A stretch of DNA of 64,000 nucleotides from CF-39 sp035651155 (lineage in GTDB: Bacteria > Chloroflexota > Limnocylindria > P2-11E): positions 31,404 to 95,403 of the forward strand of contig DASRGG010000001.1 of the NCBI GenBank assembly GCA_035651155.1, read 5' to 3'. Positions 7,133 to 16,677 of this stretch are shown here, piece after piece. A program made the position numbers and the translations under genes. The notes beneath the pieces were generated by a model. The model searched no databases and was not told the origin of the DNA. It saw only the letters and a program-made list of their open reading frames with translations. Position 1 is the first letter of the stretch, and each line of letters starts with the position of its first letter.

Positions 7133-8380
7133 ATGGAACGCGGACGCGCACGCGTCGTCGTCACCGGCGTGGGCATGATCACGCCGCTCGGCAGCAGCGT
7201 CGAGAAGACGTGGGAGGGCATCCGCGCGGGGCGCAGCGGCATCGGCCCGATCACGCGATTCGACGCCAGCGGTCTCGAGACGAGGATCGCCGGCGAGGTC
7301 CGCGACTTCGAGCCGACCGAGTACATGGACCGCAAGGAGATCCGCCGCGCCGACCGCTTCGCGCAGATGGCCGTCGCCACCGCGGGTCAGGCGCTGAGAG
7401 ACGCGAAGCTCGACGTCACGCCCGAGAGGGCGCCGCGCATCGGCGTCGCGTTCGGGTCCGGCATCGGCGGCGTCTCGACGCTGGTGGACAACGTGCTCTC
7501 GCACGCGAAGGATCCGAAGAAGGTCTCGCCGTTCATGATCCCGATGATGATCGTCGACATGGCGGCTGGCGAGGTCGCGATGAAGTACGGCGCGAAGGGT
7601 CCGAACATGGCGCACGTCTCGGCCTGCGCGTCGAGCGCGCACGCCATCGGCGAGGCGACCGACATGATCCGCCGCGGTCAGGCCGACGTGATGCTCGCCG
7701 GTGGCGCGGAGGCCGGCCTCATCAAGGTCGCGATCGCCGCGTTCAACCAGGCGCGCGCGCTCTCCACCCGCAACGACGCGCCCGAGAAGGCGTCGCGCCC
7801 GTTCGACCGAGACCGCGATGGGTTCGTGTTCAGCGAGGCCGCCGGTTGCCTCGTGCTCGAGGAGCTCGAACACGCCCGCGCGCGCGGCGCGCGCATCCTC
7901 GGCGAGGTCGTCGGGTACGGCGCGACGTCCGACGCGTACCACGTCACCGCGCCGCCGGAGGGCGCGGAGGGCGCGGTCCGGGCGATGCGGATGGCGATCG
8001 AGGACGCCGGCATCGGGCCGACCGACATCGCGTACGTGAACGCCCACGGCACGTCGACGCAGGCGAACGACGGCTCGGAGTCGAGCGCGATCAAGGCCGT
8101 CTTCGGCACGCACGCGTACGACCTCGCGGTCTCGTCGACCAAATCGATGACCGGGCACACCCTCGGCGCGGCCGGCGCGATCGAGGCGATCTTCTGCCTC
8201 CTCGCGATGCGCGACGGCGTGCTGCCGCCGACGATCAATCTCGAGAACCCCGATCCGCTCTGCGATCTCGACTACGTCCCGAACGTGGCCCGCGCCGCGC
8301 AGGTCGAGGTCGCGATGTCGAACTCGATGGGCTTCGGCGGCCACAACGCGTCGCTCATCTTCCGAAAGGGCGCGTCGTAG
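7133..8380 (+). CDS. fabF: Beta-ketoacyl-ACP synthase II
   Basis: Condenses malonyl-ACP with acyl-ACP in the fatty-acid elongation cycle. 415 residues, standard KAS II length. Catalytic triad: Cys in VSACASSAHA (about residue 165), His in NAHGTSTQAND (about 304) and His in KSMTGHTLGAAG (about 341). The N-terminus VVVTGVGMITPLG is typical. It starts at ATG 7133 directly downstream of a leaderless-type promoter and ends by overlapping accB (TAGTG), so fabF and accB form one unit. Confidence 0.97.
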   Translation: MERGRARVVVTGVGMITPLGSSVEKTWEGIRAGRSGIGPITRFDASGLETRIAGEVRDFEPTEYMDRKEIRRADRFAQMAVATAGQALRDAKLDVTPERAPRIGVAFGSGIGGVSTLVDNVLSHAKDPKKVSPFMIPMMIVDMAAGEVAMKYGAKGPNMAHVSACASSAHAIGEATDMIRRGQADVMLAGGAEAGLIKVAIAAFNQARALSTRNDAPEKASRPFDRDRDGFVFSEAAGCLVLEELEHARARGARILGEVVGYGATSDAYHVTAPPEGAEGAVRAMRMAIEDAGIGPTDIAYVNAHGTSTQANDGSESSAIKAVFGTHAYDLAVSSTKSMTGHTLGAAGAIEAIFCLLAMRDGVLPPTINLENPDPLCDLDYVPNVARAAQVEVAMSNSMGFGGHNASLIFRKGAS

Positions 8381-8832
8381 TGGCCGATCCGAAGAAGCTG
8401 CGCGCCGACGCGAACGCGCTCGTCGTCGAGCTGCTGCAGCGGCTCGGTGCGGACGAGGTCCAGGAGCTCGAGGTCCGCCGCGGTCCGCTGCGCGTCCGCG
8501 TGAGCAAGGAGGGCGCCGCCGCCGGCGAGACGGCGCGCGCGAGCGCTCCGGCGAGCGGCGTCACCGCGATGGCACCCGCGCCCCCGGCGCGCACGGACTA
8601 CCCGACGGTGAATGCCCCGCTCACCGGGATCTTCTATCGCTCGCCGTCGCCGCAGGCGCCGCCCTTCATCCAGGTCGGCAGCGAGGTCACGCAGGGCGAC
8701 GTCGTCGGCCTCATCGAGGCGATGAAGCTCTTCAACGAGATCCGCTCGACCGCGAGCGGACGCGTGCGCCGCATCATCGTCGAGAACGGCCAGCTCGTCC
8801 GCGCGCACCAGCCGATCATCGAGCTCGAGTGA
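8380..8832 (+). CDS. accB: Biotin carboxyl carrier protein of acetyl-CoA carboxylase
   Basis: 150 residues. The C-terminal biotinyl domain contains EAMKLFNEI, whose lysine (about residue 113) is the biotin attachment site, preceded by the Ala/Pro-rich linker usual for AccB and by the N-terminal helix region KKLRADANALVVELLQRL. GTG 8380 overlaps the fabF TAG by one base (TAGTG). Partner of AccC encoded at 774-2132. Confidence 0.95.
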   Translation: MADPKKLRADANALVVELLQRLGADEVQELEVRRGPLRVRVSKEGAAAGETARASAPASGVTAMAPAPPARTDYPTVNAPLTGIFYRSPSPQAPPFIQVGSEVTQGDVVGLIEAMKLFNEIRSTASGRVRRIIVENGQLVRAHQPIIELE

Positions 8833-8848
8833 ACGAAGGCCGAGTCCG

Positions 8849-9028
8849 GTGCGAGACGTAGAGCGCCGCTGCGTCGTCTGCAAGCAGCCGGTCGGCGAGG
8901 GCGGGATGCGCCTCCGCTACGAGGGCCGGTACTACGACTTCGACCGCGACCGCTGCAAGCGTATCTTCCAGGAGAACCCCGACCGCTGGCTCGACGCCGG
9001 CGGTGGCGTGCTCGACCAGCCGCGCTGA
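8849..9028 (+). CDS. Small YHS/TRASH-like zinc-binding protein
   Basis: 59 residues from GTG 8849, 16 nt after accB. CVVCKQPVGEGG followed by YEGRYYDFDRDRCKRIF resembles the treble-clef metal-binding YHS/TRASH domains: two cysteines, a small hairpin and a third cysteine. The protein is just this one domain. It may bind Zn2+ or another soft metal; its role is unknown. A second, clearer YHS protein lies at 17013-17231. Confidence 0.6.
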   Translation: MRDVERRCVVCKQPVGEGGMRLRYEGRYYDFDRDRCKRIFQENPDRWLDAGGGVLDQPR

Positions 9029-9056
9029 CGCGCGATCGCCAGCGTCAGCGCGCGCA

Positions 9057-10280
9057 TCATCCCCCGATGATGAGCGACGCGACGAAGGTGATGGACATCG
9101 CACTCGCGAGACCCGTGATCAGCCACCCCAGCGGGTAGAGGATCGGGCCGCTCCGCAGCGTTCCGAGATTCGGCTCGCGCGACAGCTTCATCACGAAGAT
9201 CAGGATGATCGGCAGCAGCAGGCCGTTCACGACCTGCGCGACGAGCATCACCTGGATGAGCGGCAGGCCGGGGATCACGACGAAGAGCGCGGCGCCGACG
9301 ATGAAGATGGTGAGCAGGCCGTAGAACACGCCGGCCTCGCGCCAGCGGAACGAGAGCCCCCGCTCGAAGCCGAACGCCTCGCACGCGAAGTAGGCGCTCG
9401 CGAGCGGCACGGTCCCGAGGCCGAGGAGACCCGCGGCGAAGAGGCCGACGGCGAACAGCAGGGTCGCCGACGGCCCCACCAGCGGTCCGAGCGCGCGCGC
9501 GGCGTCGGCGGCGTCGTTGATGGTCTCGCCGTTCGGGAACAGCGTCGCGGCGCAGGCGATGACGATGAACGCGGCGATGAGGTTCGTGAGCACGCCCGAT
9601 CCGAGCGTGACGTCGAGCCGCACCGGCCCGAGGTCGCGCGGGCCGAGGCCCTTGTCGGCGATGTACGACTGGATGAGCGCCTGCCCCCACGGCGTGATCG
9701 TCGTGCCGACCACGCCGACGAGCATGAGGAAGTACGCGCCGCTCCAGCTGATCTGCGGCTGCACGAGCGCGCTCGCCGCGCGTCCCCAGTCCGGATGCGC
9801 GAGGTACGCGGATGCGGCGTACGAGATGGAGACGCCGGCGCCGATCGCCACGAAGGCGTACTGGATCTTCGTGAAGTTCCCGCGCGCGAGGATGAGCACG
9901 ACGAGCGCGGCCGAGAGGAGCGCCGAGAGCTGCGGCGGGACGCCGAAGAGGCCGAGTGCCGCGGCCATGCCGGCGAACTCGGCGATGGTCGTGCCGAGGT
10001 TCGCGACGAGCATCGTGAGCACCGCGAACGCGGTCCAGCGCACGCCGAAGCGCTCGCGGATGAGACCGGCGAGACCCTGGCCCGTCGCGAGGGCAAGACG
10101 CGCGCCGACCTCCTGCGTCACGGTGAGCGCGATGGCCGTGACGAGCAGCACCCACATGAGGCCGAAGCCGAACTGCGCGCCCGCGAGCGAGTAGGTCGTG
10201 ATGCCGCCGGCGTCGTTGTCGGCGAACGCCGTGACGAGGCCGGGACCGAGCGCGAGCAGGTAGAAGCGGACGCGCCTCAC
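9057..10280 (-). CDS. Nramp-family divalent cation transporter with altered metal-site motifs
   Basis: 407 residues with about 11 hydrophobic segments and the LeuT-like Nramp layout. The TM1 site reads ADNDAGGI instead of the classical DPGN, and the TM6 site reads TTITPWGQ instead of the MPH motif that gives Mn2+/Fe2+ selectivity. Such departures are known in Nramp-related Mg2+ transporters, so Mn2+/Fe2+ specificity should not be assumed. ATG 10280 overlaps the stop of the upstream PRC/MgtE_N/CBS gene (ATGA), and the two probably work together, the soluble partner sensing Mg2+ or Mn2+. Confidence 0.88.
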   Translation of the reverse strand: MRRVRFYLLALGPGLVTAFADNDAGGITTYSLAGAQFGFGLMWVLLVTAIALTVTQEVGARLALATGQGLAGLIRERFGVRWTAFAVLTMLVANLGTTIAEFAGMAAALGLFGVPPQLSALLSAALVVLILARGNFTKIQYAFVAIGAGVSISYAASAYLAHPDWGRAASALVQPQISWSGAYFLMLVGVVGTTITPWGQALIQSYIADKGLGPRDLGPVRLDVTLGSGVLTNLIAAFIVIACAATLFPNGETINDAADAARALGPLVGPSATLLFAVGLFAAGLLGLGTVPLASAYFACEAFGFERGLSFRWREAGVFYGLLTIFIVGAALFVVIPGLPLIQVMLVAQVVNGLLLPIILIFVMKLSREPNLGTLRSGPILYPLGWLITGLASAMSITFVASLIIGG

Positions 10281-11530
10281 CGGGCCAGGGTCCGGCTTGA
10301 CCTCTTCTTCCAGCCGCGCGGGAGCATGATCTCCACGACGTCGTCGACCGTCACGGTGCCGAGCAGCTTCTGACGCGCGTCGACGACGGGTAGCGCGAGC
10401 AGGTCGTACTTCGCGATGAGCGCGGCGACCTCTTCCTTCGACGTGGTCGCCTCGACTTTCAGGACGTGCGGATCCATCACCTCGTTGAGCTTCTGGTCCG
10501 GCTTGGCCACGACGAGGTCGCGCAGGCTGACGACCCCGTCGAGCCGGCCCTGCGCGTCGACCACGTAGAGGTAGTAGGTGAGCTCGGGGTCCGGCTGCAG
10601 CTCGCGCAGCTTGTCGATCGCCTGTGCCGCGGTGAGCTCCGCCGCGAGCGCCACGAAATCCGTCGTCATGATGCCGCCGGCCGAATCCTCCGGGTAGGTG
10701 AGCAGCTCCTCGACGTCGGCGGCCTCTTCCTTCTGCATGAGGTCGACGAGCTCCTCGCGCCGCTCCTCGGGGAGATCCTGGAGGAGGTCGGCCGCCTCGT
10801 CGGGGGCCATCTCCTCGAGGATGTCGGCGGCGCGCTCCTCATCGAGGTCGCTGACGATCGATGCCTGCATCTCGGGCTCGACCTCGGAGAGCGCCTCGGC
10901 GGCGGTCTCGACGTCGAGCTGCTCGAACACCTGCCGCCGCTCGTCCGCGGCCATCTCCTCGACGATGTCGGCGATGTCCGCCGGATGGAGCAGCGCGAGC
11001 TTCGTGCGCGGCACCGTGACGCGCACGTTCGCCTCCGGCGCCTCGAGCGGCTCGACGAGATGCCACGGGATGATCCCTCGGGGCAGCTTCCGGCCGGCCA
11101 GGCCGGCGAAGCGCTCGGCGAACGCCTCGGCGCCGACGCGCCGGAGGAGGCCGCGGAGGCCGACGTCGGCGCCGACGAGGCGAAGCTGGCCGTCGACCTC
11201 CGAGAGCTGGAGGTCGTTCACCCGCACGACCTTGGCGCCGTGCGTGTCGACGATCTGCTTGTCCAGGAGGTCGCGCGAGAGGCGCATCGCCTCGGGCGGG
11301 AGGCTGGCCTGCGGCGTCGCCTCGAGCCGGGTCCGGAGGCGGAGGTGGCCGATCTCCTGCGCCATATCGCTCCACTTCACGACCCGCTCGCCCTCGCCGG
11401 TGGCGAGGATGGCCCATTGGATCGCCGGGAACTGGCCCTGGGGAACGACCGCAAGGTCCTTGAGCGTGCCGATCTCGTTGCCGTTCGGCTCGATGACCCG
11501 CCGATGCTGGATCTCAGACAGATACGGCAT
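10277..11530 (-). CDS. PRC-barrel / MgtE_N / CBS-domain regulator of the Nramp transporter
   Basis: 417 residues with no membrane segment. Residues 1-150 contain PRC-barrel-like strands (RRVIEPNGNEIGTLKDLAV and a second copy IVDTHGAKVVRVNDLQL). Residues about 180-285 are the acidic, leucine-rich MgtE_N superhelix (LSEVEPEMQASIVSDLDEERAADIL type repeats). Residues 290-410 are two CBS motifs (MTTDFVAL..., VMDPHVLKVEATTSKEEV...). This is the cytosolic sensor part of MgtE without its channel. It overlaps the following Nramp gene by 4 nt, which suggests that it gates or senses for that transporter. The start ATG 11530 has no clear SD. Confidence 0.85.
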   Translation of the reverse strand: MPYLSEIQHRRVIEPNGNEIGTLKDLAVVPQGQFPAIQWAILATGEGERVVKWSDMAQEIGHLRLRTRLEATPQASLPPEAMRLSRDLLDKQIVDTHGAKVVRVNDLQLSEVDGQLRLVGADVGLRGLLRRVGAEAFAERFAGLAGRKLPRGIIPWHLVEPLEAPEANVRVTVPRTKLALLHPADIADIVEEMAADERRQVFEQLDVETAAEALSEVEPEMQASIVSDLDEERAADILEEMAPDEAADLLQDLPEERREELVDLMQKEEAADVEELLTYPEDSAGGIMTTDFVALAAELTAAQAIDKLRELQPDPELTYYLYVVDAQGRLDGVVSLRDLVVAKPDQKLNEVMDPHVLKVEATTSKEEVAALIAKYDLLALPVVDARQKLLGTVTVDDVVEIMLPRGWKKRSSRTLAR

Positions 11531-11572
11531 GTCGCGCGAAATGTACTCGCAACATGTGGGACAATGACGTGG

Positions 11573-12433
11573 ATGTCTCCCTCAGCCGACGCCGGACTGC
11601 GCGTGCGCGCCCTCGCGGACCAGGCCGTGGCCGCGGCGCTCGACGCCGACTGGCCGCGCGCCATCGAGCTGAACACGAAGATCCTCGAAGCCGCGCCCGA
11701 CGACGTGGACGCCCGCAACCGGCTGGGCCGCGCGCTGCTGGAGCAGGGCTCGCTGGACGAGGCGAAGGCCGCGTTCGCCGAGGTGCTGAAGGCCGAGCCC
11801 TACAACTCCATCGCCATCCGCGGCAGCCAGCGCATCGCCCAGCTCCAGGAGCACAACGGGAAGGCGGTCGCCACGACCACCAAGACCCAGCCCCGCCTCT
11901 TCATCGAGGACATGGGCAAGACCGGGATCCTGCGGCTCATCAACCCCGCGCCGGCGCACATCCTCGCGCGCTACAGCGCCGGGGCTGAGTGCCAGCTGCG
12001 CGAGCAAGAGGGCCTTCTCGCGGTGCACGCCCGGGACGGCGAGCTCCTCGGATTCCTCGAGCCGAAGGTCGGACGGCGCCTCATCGATCTCATCCGTACC
12101 GGAAACCAGTACGTCGCGGCGATCGTCAGTAACGACCAGGCGAACGCTCGCGTTGCCATTCGAGAGGTCTTCCAGAGCGCCGAGAACGCGAGCCGGATCT
12201 CGTTCCCGGGGCACCACCGGCCGGCCGAGACGAAGGAGCGGGCGTACATCAAGGGCAACTTCTTCCGGTTCGGCAGCGACGCCGACGAGGAGCTCGAGGA
12301 CATCGAAGAGGGCGTCGAAGATGAGGCCGAGGCCGCGACCGGCGAGGAAGTGCTGGAAGAGGCCGAATCCGTCGAGGAGCCGCTCGTCGTGGGCGATGAC
12401 GAGGACGATGCGGAGGACGAAGAGGACGAATAA
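11573..12433 (+). CDS. TPR protein with acidic tail
   Basis: 286 residues. Residues 10-90 hold about two TPR units (DWPRAIELNTKILEAAPDDVDARNRLGRAL, shown here only in part by its pattern). Residues 135-185 (GAECQLREQEGLLAV.ARDGELLGFLEPKVGRRLIDLI) faintly resemble a HIRAN-like fold, which is only a pattern impression. The last 55 residues are almost entirely Glu and Asp. No signal peptide or membrane segment. The gene diverges from the MgtE_N/CBS gene across a 42-bp gap and is followed 12 nt later by the lipoprotein gene at 12446. Confidence 0.65.
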   Translation: MSPSADAGLRVRALADQAVAAALDADWPRAIELNTKILEAAPDDVDARNRLGRALLEQGSLDEAKAAFAEVLKAEPYNSIAIRGSQRIAQLQEHNGKAVATTTKTQPRLFIEDMGKTGILRLINPAPAHILARYSAGAECQLREQEGLLAVHARDGELLGFLEPKVGRRLIDLIRTGNQYVAAIVSNDQANARVAIREVFQSAENASRISFPGHHRPAETKERAYIKGNFFRFGSDADEELEDIEEGVEDEAEAATGEEVLEEAESVEEPLVVGDDEDDAEDEEDE

Positions 12434-12445
12434 AGGGGTGAGCTG

Positions 12446-14197
12446 ATGGGACGCGCCGGATGGGGAGCGGTATTCGCGATCCTCATCGTGGCGACGGTCT
12501 CATGCTCATCCGCTCCGTCCCCGCGACAGGCCCCCAGCCGCGACATCGCCGACGCGCGGCCCATCGCGCGCGAGATCGCCGACATCCTCCTGAACTTCGC
12601 CGCCTACGACTACGCGCTCGTGGGCGCGCTCAACGGCGAGCACATCCGCGTCGTCACGCCGGACCGCTACGCGATCGTCGCGCGCGCGCAGGCGCAGCTG
12701 CTCGCCGACAATGCCACGAAGATCGTCGCCGCGGTCGTCGAGACCGCCGGACCGATCCACGACCGGCTCGTCGTCCTCGCCGACGCGCTCAGCGATCTCC
12801 GCAAGGACGCGCTCTCGTACGCCGACGTCCGCAGCGCGGACGCGCTCGCCCGCATCGTCGCCGACGTCGACAAGGGCTGGGGCCTCCTGCAGGAGCTCGA
12901 GAGCCTGCTCAAGGACGACGGCAGCCTCGACAAGACGATCGAGCGCGGGCGGTCGATCAAGGTGAGCGCGACGCGCTCGCAGGGCGCGCTCGTCACGATC
13001 GGCCCGTTCGCGGGCGCGGCCGAGGCCGCCGCGCAGGCGAGGGCGCTCGGTCCGAACGCCATCCCCGCGACCACGAGCCCGTTCGTCGTGCGCGTCACCT
13101 ATGCGGACCGCGCGTCGGCCGACGCCGCCGCGAAGGAGCTGCAGAAGAACGGCACCGGCGCGATCGTCATCGACCAGACCGCCTACGCCTTCGCGCGCTC
13201 CGGCACGAGCCCCGACCTCGAGCTGTGGCGCGAGCCCGAGCGCTTCATCGACACGCACGCCGGCGCGCGCAAGATCGCGCTCTCCGGCGACGCGAGCTTC
13301 GTCGCGACCGGCGCGGACGACGGATTCATCGCCATCTACACGAACGACGGCGTGCTCCGCGCGCTGCCGCGCTTCAACGCCGGCGTGAACCAGCTCGTCT
13401 TCACCGACGACGGGCGGTTCCTCTTCGGCGGCGGCCAGCTCATGGTGACGTGGGTCATGCCGCGGCCGACCTTCTACGTCGGCGAGCCGATGCGCCTCCA
13501 AGGCGCGGCGATCTCGGCGGTCTTCGTGCCGAGGGCGTACGCCTTCGCCGCCTCGTCCGTCGGCGTCGTGGGCGGGCGTGCCCCGGACGGCGTGCCGCTC
13601 GCGGATCCGTTCCCGATCGACACGGGCTCGAGCGGCGCGATCCTCGCGGCGAGCGACGTGGGCGAGCTCTTCATCGGCGTCCAGACCGCGCGGGGCTTCG
13701 AGGTCCGCGTGCTGCGCCTGGGGCAGGAGCGCGTGCCGCGCGGCGCGGTGACCCTTCCCGGCCTGGGCAAGGCGTTCGCCGTGGACCCGACCGGCTCCTT
13801 CGGCGCGGCCGTCACGGATCAGGGCACCTTCCGCTTCTCGCTCCACGCCGCCGACCCCTCGAAGACCGTCGCGAAGGTGGGCGGTCCGGTGCGGGACATC
13901 GAGTTCGCCAAGGACGCGACGCTCTACCTCCTCGACGCGAAGCAGCTCACCGCGATCTCGCCCGAGGGGACCGCCACGTGGTCGCAGCCCCTCGTCGACG
14001 GCCGCCGCATCGCCGTCGGGCTGCGCCCCGTCGTCCTCGACGGGACCGACAGCCTCGTCACCTTCGCGCCGAAGGACGGCGCGAAGGACCAGCTCGCGCC
14101 GCTCGGCCAGATCCAGGACCTCGTCGTGTCGAAGGACGGCACCTGGGTCGGTGTGATCGCGGACGCCCGGAGGGCCGTACTCTTCAGGCTGCAATGA
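12446..14197 (+). CDS. Lipoprotein with SPOR-like and beta-propeller-like regions
   Basis: 583 residues. The signal peptide ends in a lipobox (VATVSC, lipidated Cys at about residue 20). Residues about 175-250 (ALVTIGPFAGAAEAAAQARAL ... VVRVTYADRASADAAAKEL) have the SPOR-domain pattern, which in known proteins binds denuded peptidoglycan. Residues 260-583 are repetitive beta-strand sequence of WD40/propeller type (ARKIALSGDASFVATGADDG and later GPVRDIEFAKDATLYLL). ATG 12446 follows AAGGGGTGAG. It is predicted to face outside, anchored in the membrane. Function unknown. Confidence 0.7.
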   Translation: MGRAGWGAVFAILIVATVSCSSAPSPRQAPSRDIADARPIAREIADILLNFAAYDYALVGALNGEHIRVVTPDRYAIVARAQAQLLADNATKIVAAVVETAGPIHDRLVVLADALSDLRKDALSYADVRSADALARIVADVDKGWGLLQELESLLKDDGSLDKTIERGRSIKVSATRSQGALVTIGPFAGAAEAAAQARALGPNAIPATTSPFVVRVTYADRASADAAAKELQKNGTGAIVIDQTAYAFARSGTSPDLELWREPERFIDTHAGARKIALSGDASFVATGADDGFIAIYTNDGVLRALPRFNAGVNQLVFTDDGRFLFGGGQLMVTWVMPRPTFYVGEPMRLQGAAISAVFVPRAYAFAASSVGVVGGRAPDGVPLADPFPIDTGSSGAILAASDVGELFIGVQTARGFEVRVLRLGQERVPRGAVTLPGLGKAFAVDPTGSFGAAVTDQGTFRFSLHAADPSKTVAKVGGPVRDIEFAKDATLYLLDAKQLTAISPEGTATWSQPLVDGRRIAVGLRPVVLDGTDSLVTFAPKDGAKDQLAPLGQIQDLVVSKDGTWVGVIADARRAVLFRLQ

Positions 14198-14246
14198 GCC
14201 GGTGGGGCAGGCCGCCGCGGGCAGGCCGAAGCGAGCGCGAAGAGCG

Positions 14247-16655
14247 ATGAGCACCCTGCGAGAGCGGGTCTTGTCGTTCACGCCGATCGAGACGGCGCCG
14301 CTTCCGCGACCGCTTCACCGCTTCGGCACCGCGTTCCCCGCCGGAGTCGCGGAGACCTTCACCAACGCCTACGCGCCGCCGCGCGGCATCGTGCTCGACC
14401 CGCTGGCGTACCCCTGCTCCGCCGCGGACGCGGCCGAGCGTGTCGATCGGCGCGGCATCGCGCGATCCCGCGAGCCGCTCGGGGAGTGGGCGCGCGGTGT
14501 GGTCGCGGACGCGCCGTCCACCGACGAGATCCTCGCGGCCTTCGAGCGGGTCGCCGACAGCGCGCTCATCGGCACGCCGCATCGGGTCGCCATGCGCGAG
14601 CTGTACGGCTCGCGCTGCGCGACCTGCCGCGCGCCCACGGTCGTCGAGGCGTTCCTCTGGGAGCGCGACGCGCCGGTCCCGAGCAAGAAGGCCTTCCGCT
14701 GCGGCGTCTGCGCGCGCGACGGGCGCGCGCTGCTCATCGAGGCGACCGACGCCGAGGACGAGGAGCGCACGCGGCGGCTCGAGCCGCGCGGCATGGCGTA
14801 CTGGCAGTTCGTCGAGCGCTTCGGGCAGGATCCGGCGGCCCAGGCGCTGGGCGAATCGGTCGCGGCGCTGTACACGCCGCGCAACATCACCGCGCTCATG
14901 GCCACGCTCCGCGCGATCGAGACCGCGGGCGACGCGGCGCCCGAGGCGCGGGCCGTCCTCAAGCTCTGCCTGCTCGAGACGATCGTCTCCGGCAGCCGGC
15001 TGAACGCTGTCGCCGGACACGGCGCGCCCCTGCGCGTCGAGAAGGGCCGGGCGCGACGCGGCCACGCCGCTCAGACGCGCGAGCTCAACATCTGGCTGGA
15101 ATACGAGCGCACCGTCCGCGAGCTCGTCGCCTGGCTCTCGCAGCGGCCGCCGCGCCCGCGCAACGTCGTCCCGCTCGAGCAGGGCGAAGCCGATCTCGTG
15201 CTCTGCCAGGCTCCGGTGGAGGACACGCTCGGCGGATGGTCGACGGTCGCGAGCGCGCTGCTCCTCGGCGCGAAGGCGCTGAAGCCGATCGACAACGGCG
15301 ACGGCCGGCTCGCGTCGCGCGAACGGCTCCTTCGGCAGATGCGCGCCGCGCTCATCGAGGGACATCGCGCGTCGAAGGCCGGCGCCGCGGCGGTCGTGTA
15401 CGTGCAGCACGCCGACGCCGCGACGCTCGCGGCCGTCGTGCTCGCCGGCGCGGGCGCGGGCTACCGCCTCCGCACGATCCTCTATCAGCGCGACGCGCTC
15501 CCCGGCGCGTACGGGACCGGCGCCGCCGCCGCGACGTGCGACTTCGACCGCGACATCCCGCTGCTCCGCGACCAGACCTCCGCGGACGGCGCGCTCATCG
15601 AGGACGTCATCCGGAAGGGCGTGCGCGACGCGTATCTCGCGCGCGGCGAGCCGATCCGCGAGGACCTGGCGGCCGCCGCGGCGCTGCAGGCGCTCTCCGC
15701 CGAAGCGCTCCTCGTCCCGCTCGCGCTCGCTCGCGCCGGCGGCGTGTCCGAGCTCGAGCTCTTCCTCGACCACTTCAGGTCCGCGCTGGCGGACGCGCGG
15801 CGCAGCGGTCTCGCGCGGGTCACTCTCGCGACGGATCCGGAGGAGATCGGATACGTCCTTGCCGAGCCGCACGACGTGACACCGCTCGACGATCGTGTCG
15901 AGTGGGCGGTCTGGGGCGTCCTCTCGGCGGCGCGCGAGGTGGATACACGATCGCTGCTGCGTCGCACGTACGCGCTCTTTCGCGGCGTCGAGACGCCCGA
16001 GCGCGAGCTCATCGAGCGGACCGTGGCGTCGTACGCGCACCAGTCCGAGGAGGGGAAGTGGCGCCTTTCCGGCGTGGATGCCCTCGTCGCGCGCCACGCG
16101 TCGCAGGCGCAGGTCATCGCCGATCTCGTGGACGCGGGCCACCGTCTGGGCTTCAAGGTGCATGTCGGCCGCGATCTGCAGCGGCGGGCCGTGCCCGCCT
16201 CGCACGCGGATCGCGGGCGCACGCTCGTCGATCTGCTCACCGACGCCGAGCGTCTTACGGGGCCGGCGCGCTCGCTCCGCGGCCCGGCGGAAGCGCTGGA
16301 CGCGGTCGATTGCGTCTGGTACGACCGCGGCCGCATGGCGTTCCTCTGGCAGGTCGACTGGACAGCGCGGCTACACCGCAGCGTGCTCTCCCTGGGTGAG
16401 GCCATACCCGACGACGATCGGGTCTTCCGGTTCTTGGCCGTCGCCGACGAGCGGACCACGCTGGTGGCCGAGAAGCTGGAGCGCTCGCCGGGCCTGGCGG
16501 AGGTCGTTCGACGCCGGGGCTGGAGGTTCGTAAAGTGGAAGCCGCTGCGAGGCTTCCTGGCCGACCGCGACGTAGGCTTGGATGGGCTCGAGAGCGTCCT
16601 GGGCCTCGAGCCCGCGGTGGAACAAAGTGGGCAGCAGCTCGCGTTCAGATGGTGA
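14247..16655 (+). CDS. Large methylase-like protein with zinc ribbon, catalytic motif apparently lost
   Basis: 802 residues from ATG 14247. Near residue 35 the string PRGIVLDPLAYPCSAADAAE aligns by eye with motif I of N4/N6-adenine methylases (VLDPFxGSGTT), but the Gly-Ser-Gly core is missing. Residues about 123-155 carry a zinc ribbon CATC ... CGVC like that inside multi-domain DNA methylases. I cannot find a DPPY/SPPY motif IV anywhere. The C-terminal 300 residues resemble the tail part of such enzymes. It may be a degenerate, non-catalytic methylase paralogue. The neighbouring lipoprotein (upstream, 49 nt) and thioredoxin (downstream, 22 nt) give no hint of its role. Confidence 0.5.
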   Translation: MSTLRERVLSFTPIETAPLPRPLHRFGTAFPAGVAETFTNAYAPPRGIVLDPLAYPCSAADAAERVDRRGIARSREPLGEWARGVVADAPSTDEILAAFERVADSALIGTPHRVAMRELYGSRCATCRAPTVVEAFLWERDAPVPSKKAFRCGVCARDGRALLIEATDAEDEERTRRLEPRGMAYWQFVERFGQDPAAQALGESVAALYTPRNITALMATLRAIETAGDAAPEARAVLKLCLLETIVSGSRLNAVAGHGAPLRVEKGRARRGHAAQTRELNIWLEYERTVRELVAWLSQRPPRPRNVVPLEQGEADLVLCQAPVEDTLGGWSTVASALLLGAKALKPIDNGDGRLASRERLLRQMRAALIEGHRASKAGAAAVVYVQHADAATLAAVVLAGAGAGYRLRTILYQRDALPGAYGTGAAAATCDFDRDIPLLRDQTSADGALIEDVIRKGVRDAYLARGEPIREDLAAAAALQALSAEALLVPLALARAGGVSELELFLDHFRSALADARRSGLARVTLATDPEEIGYVLAEPHDVTPLDDRVEWAVWGVLSAAREVDTRSLLRRTYALFRGVETPERELIERTVASYAHQSEEGKWRLSGVDALVARHASQAQVIADLVDAGHRLGFKVHVGRDLQRRAVPASHADRGRTLVDLLTDAERLTGPARSLRGPAEALDAVDCVWYDRGRMAFLWQVDWTARLHRSVLSLGEAIPDDDRVFRFLAVADERTTLVAEKLERSPGLAEVVRRRGWRFVKWKPLRGFLADRDVGLDGLESVLGLEPAVEQSGQQLAFRW

Positions 16656-16677
16656 AAGCCCTGGGAGGACGAGAAAC

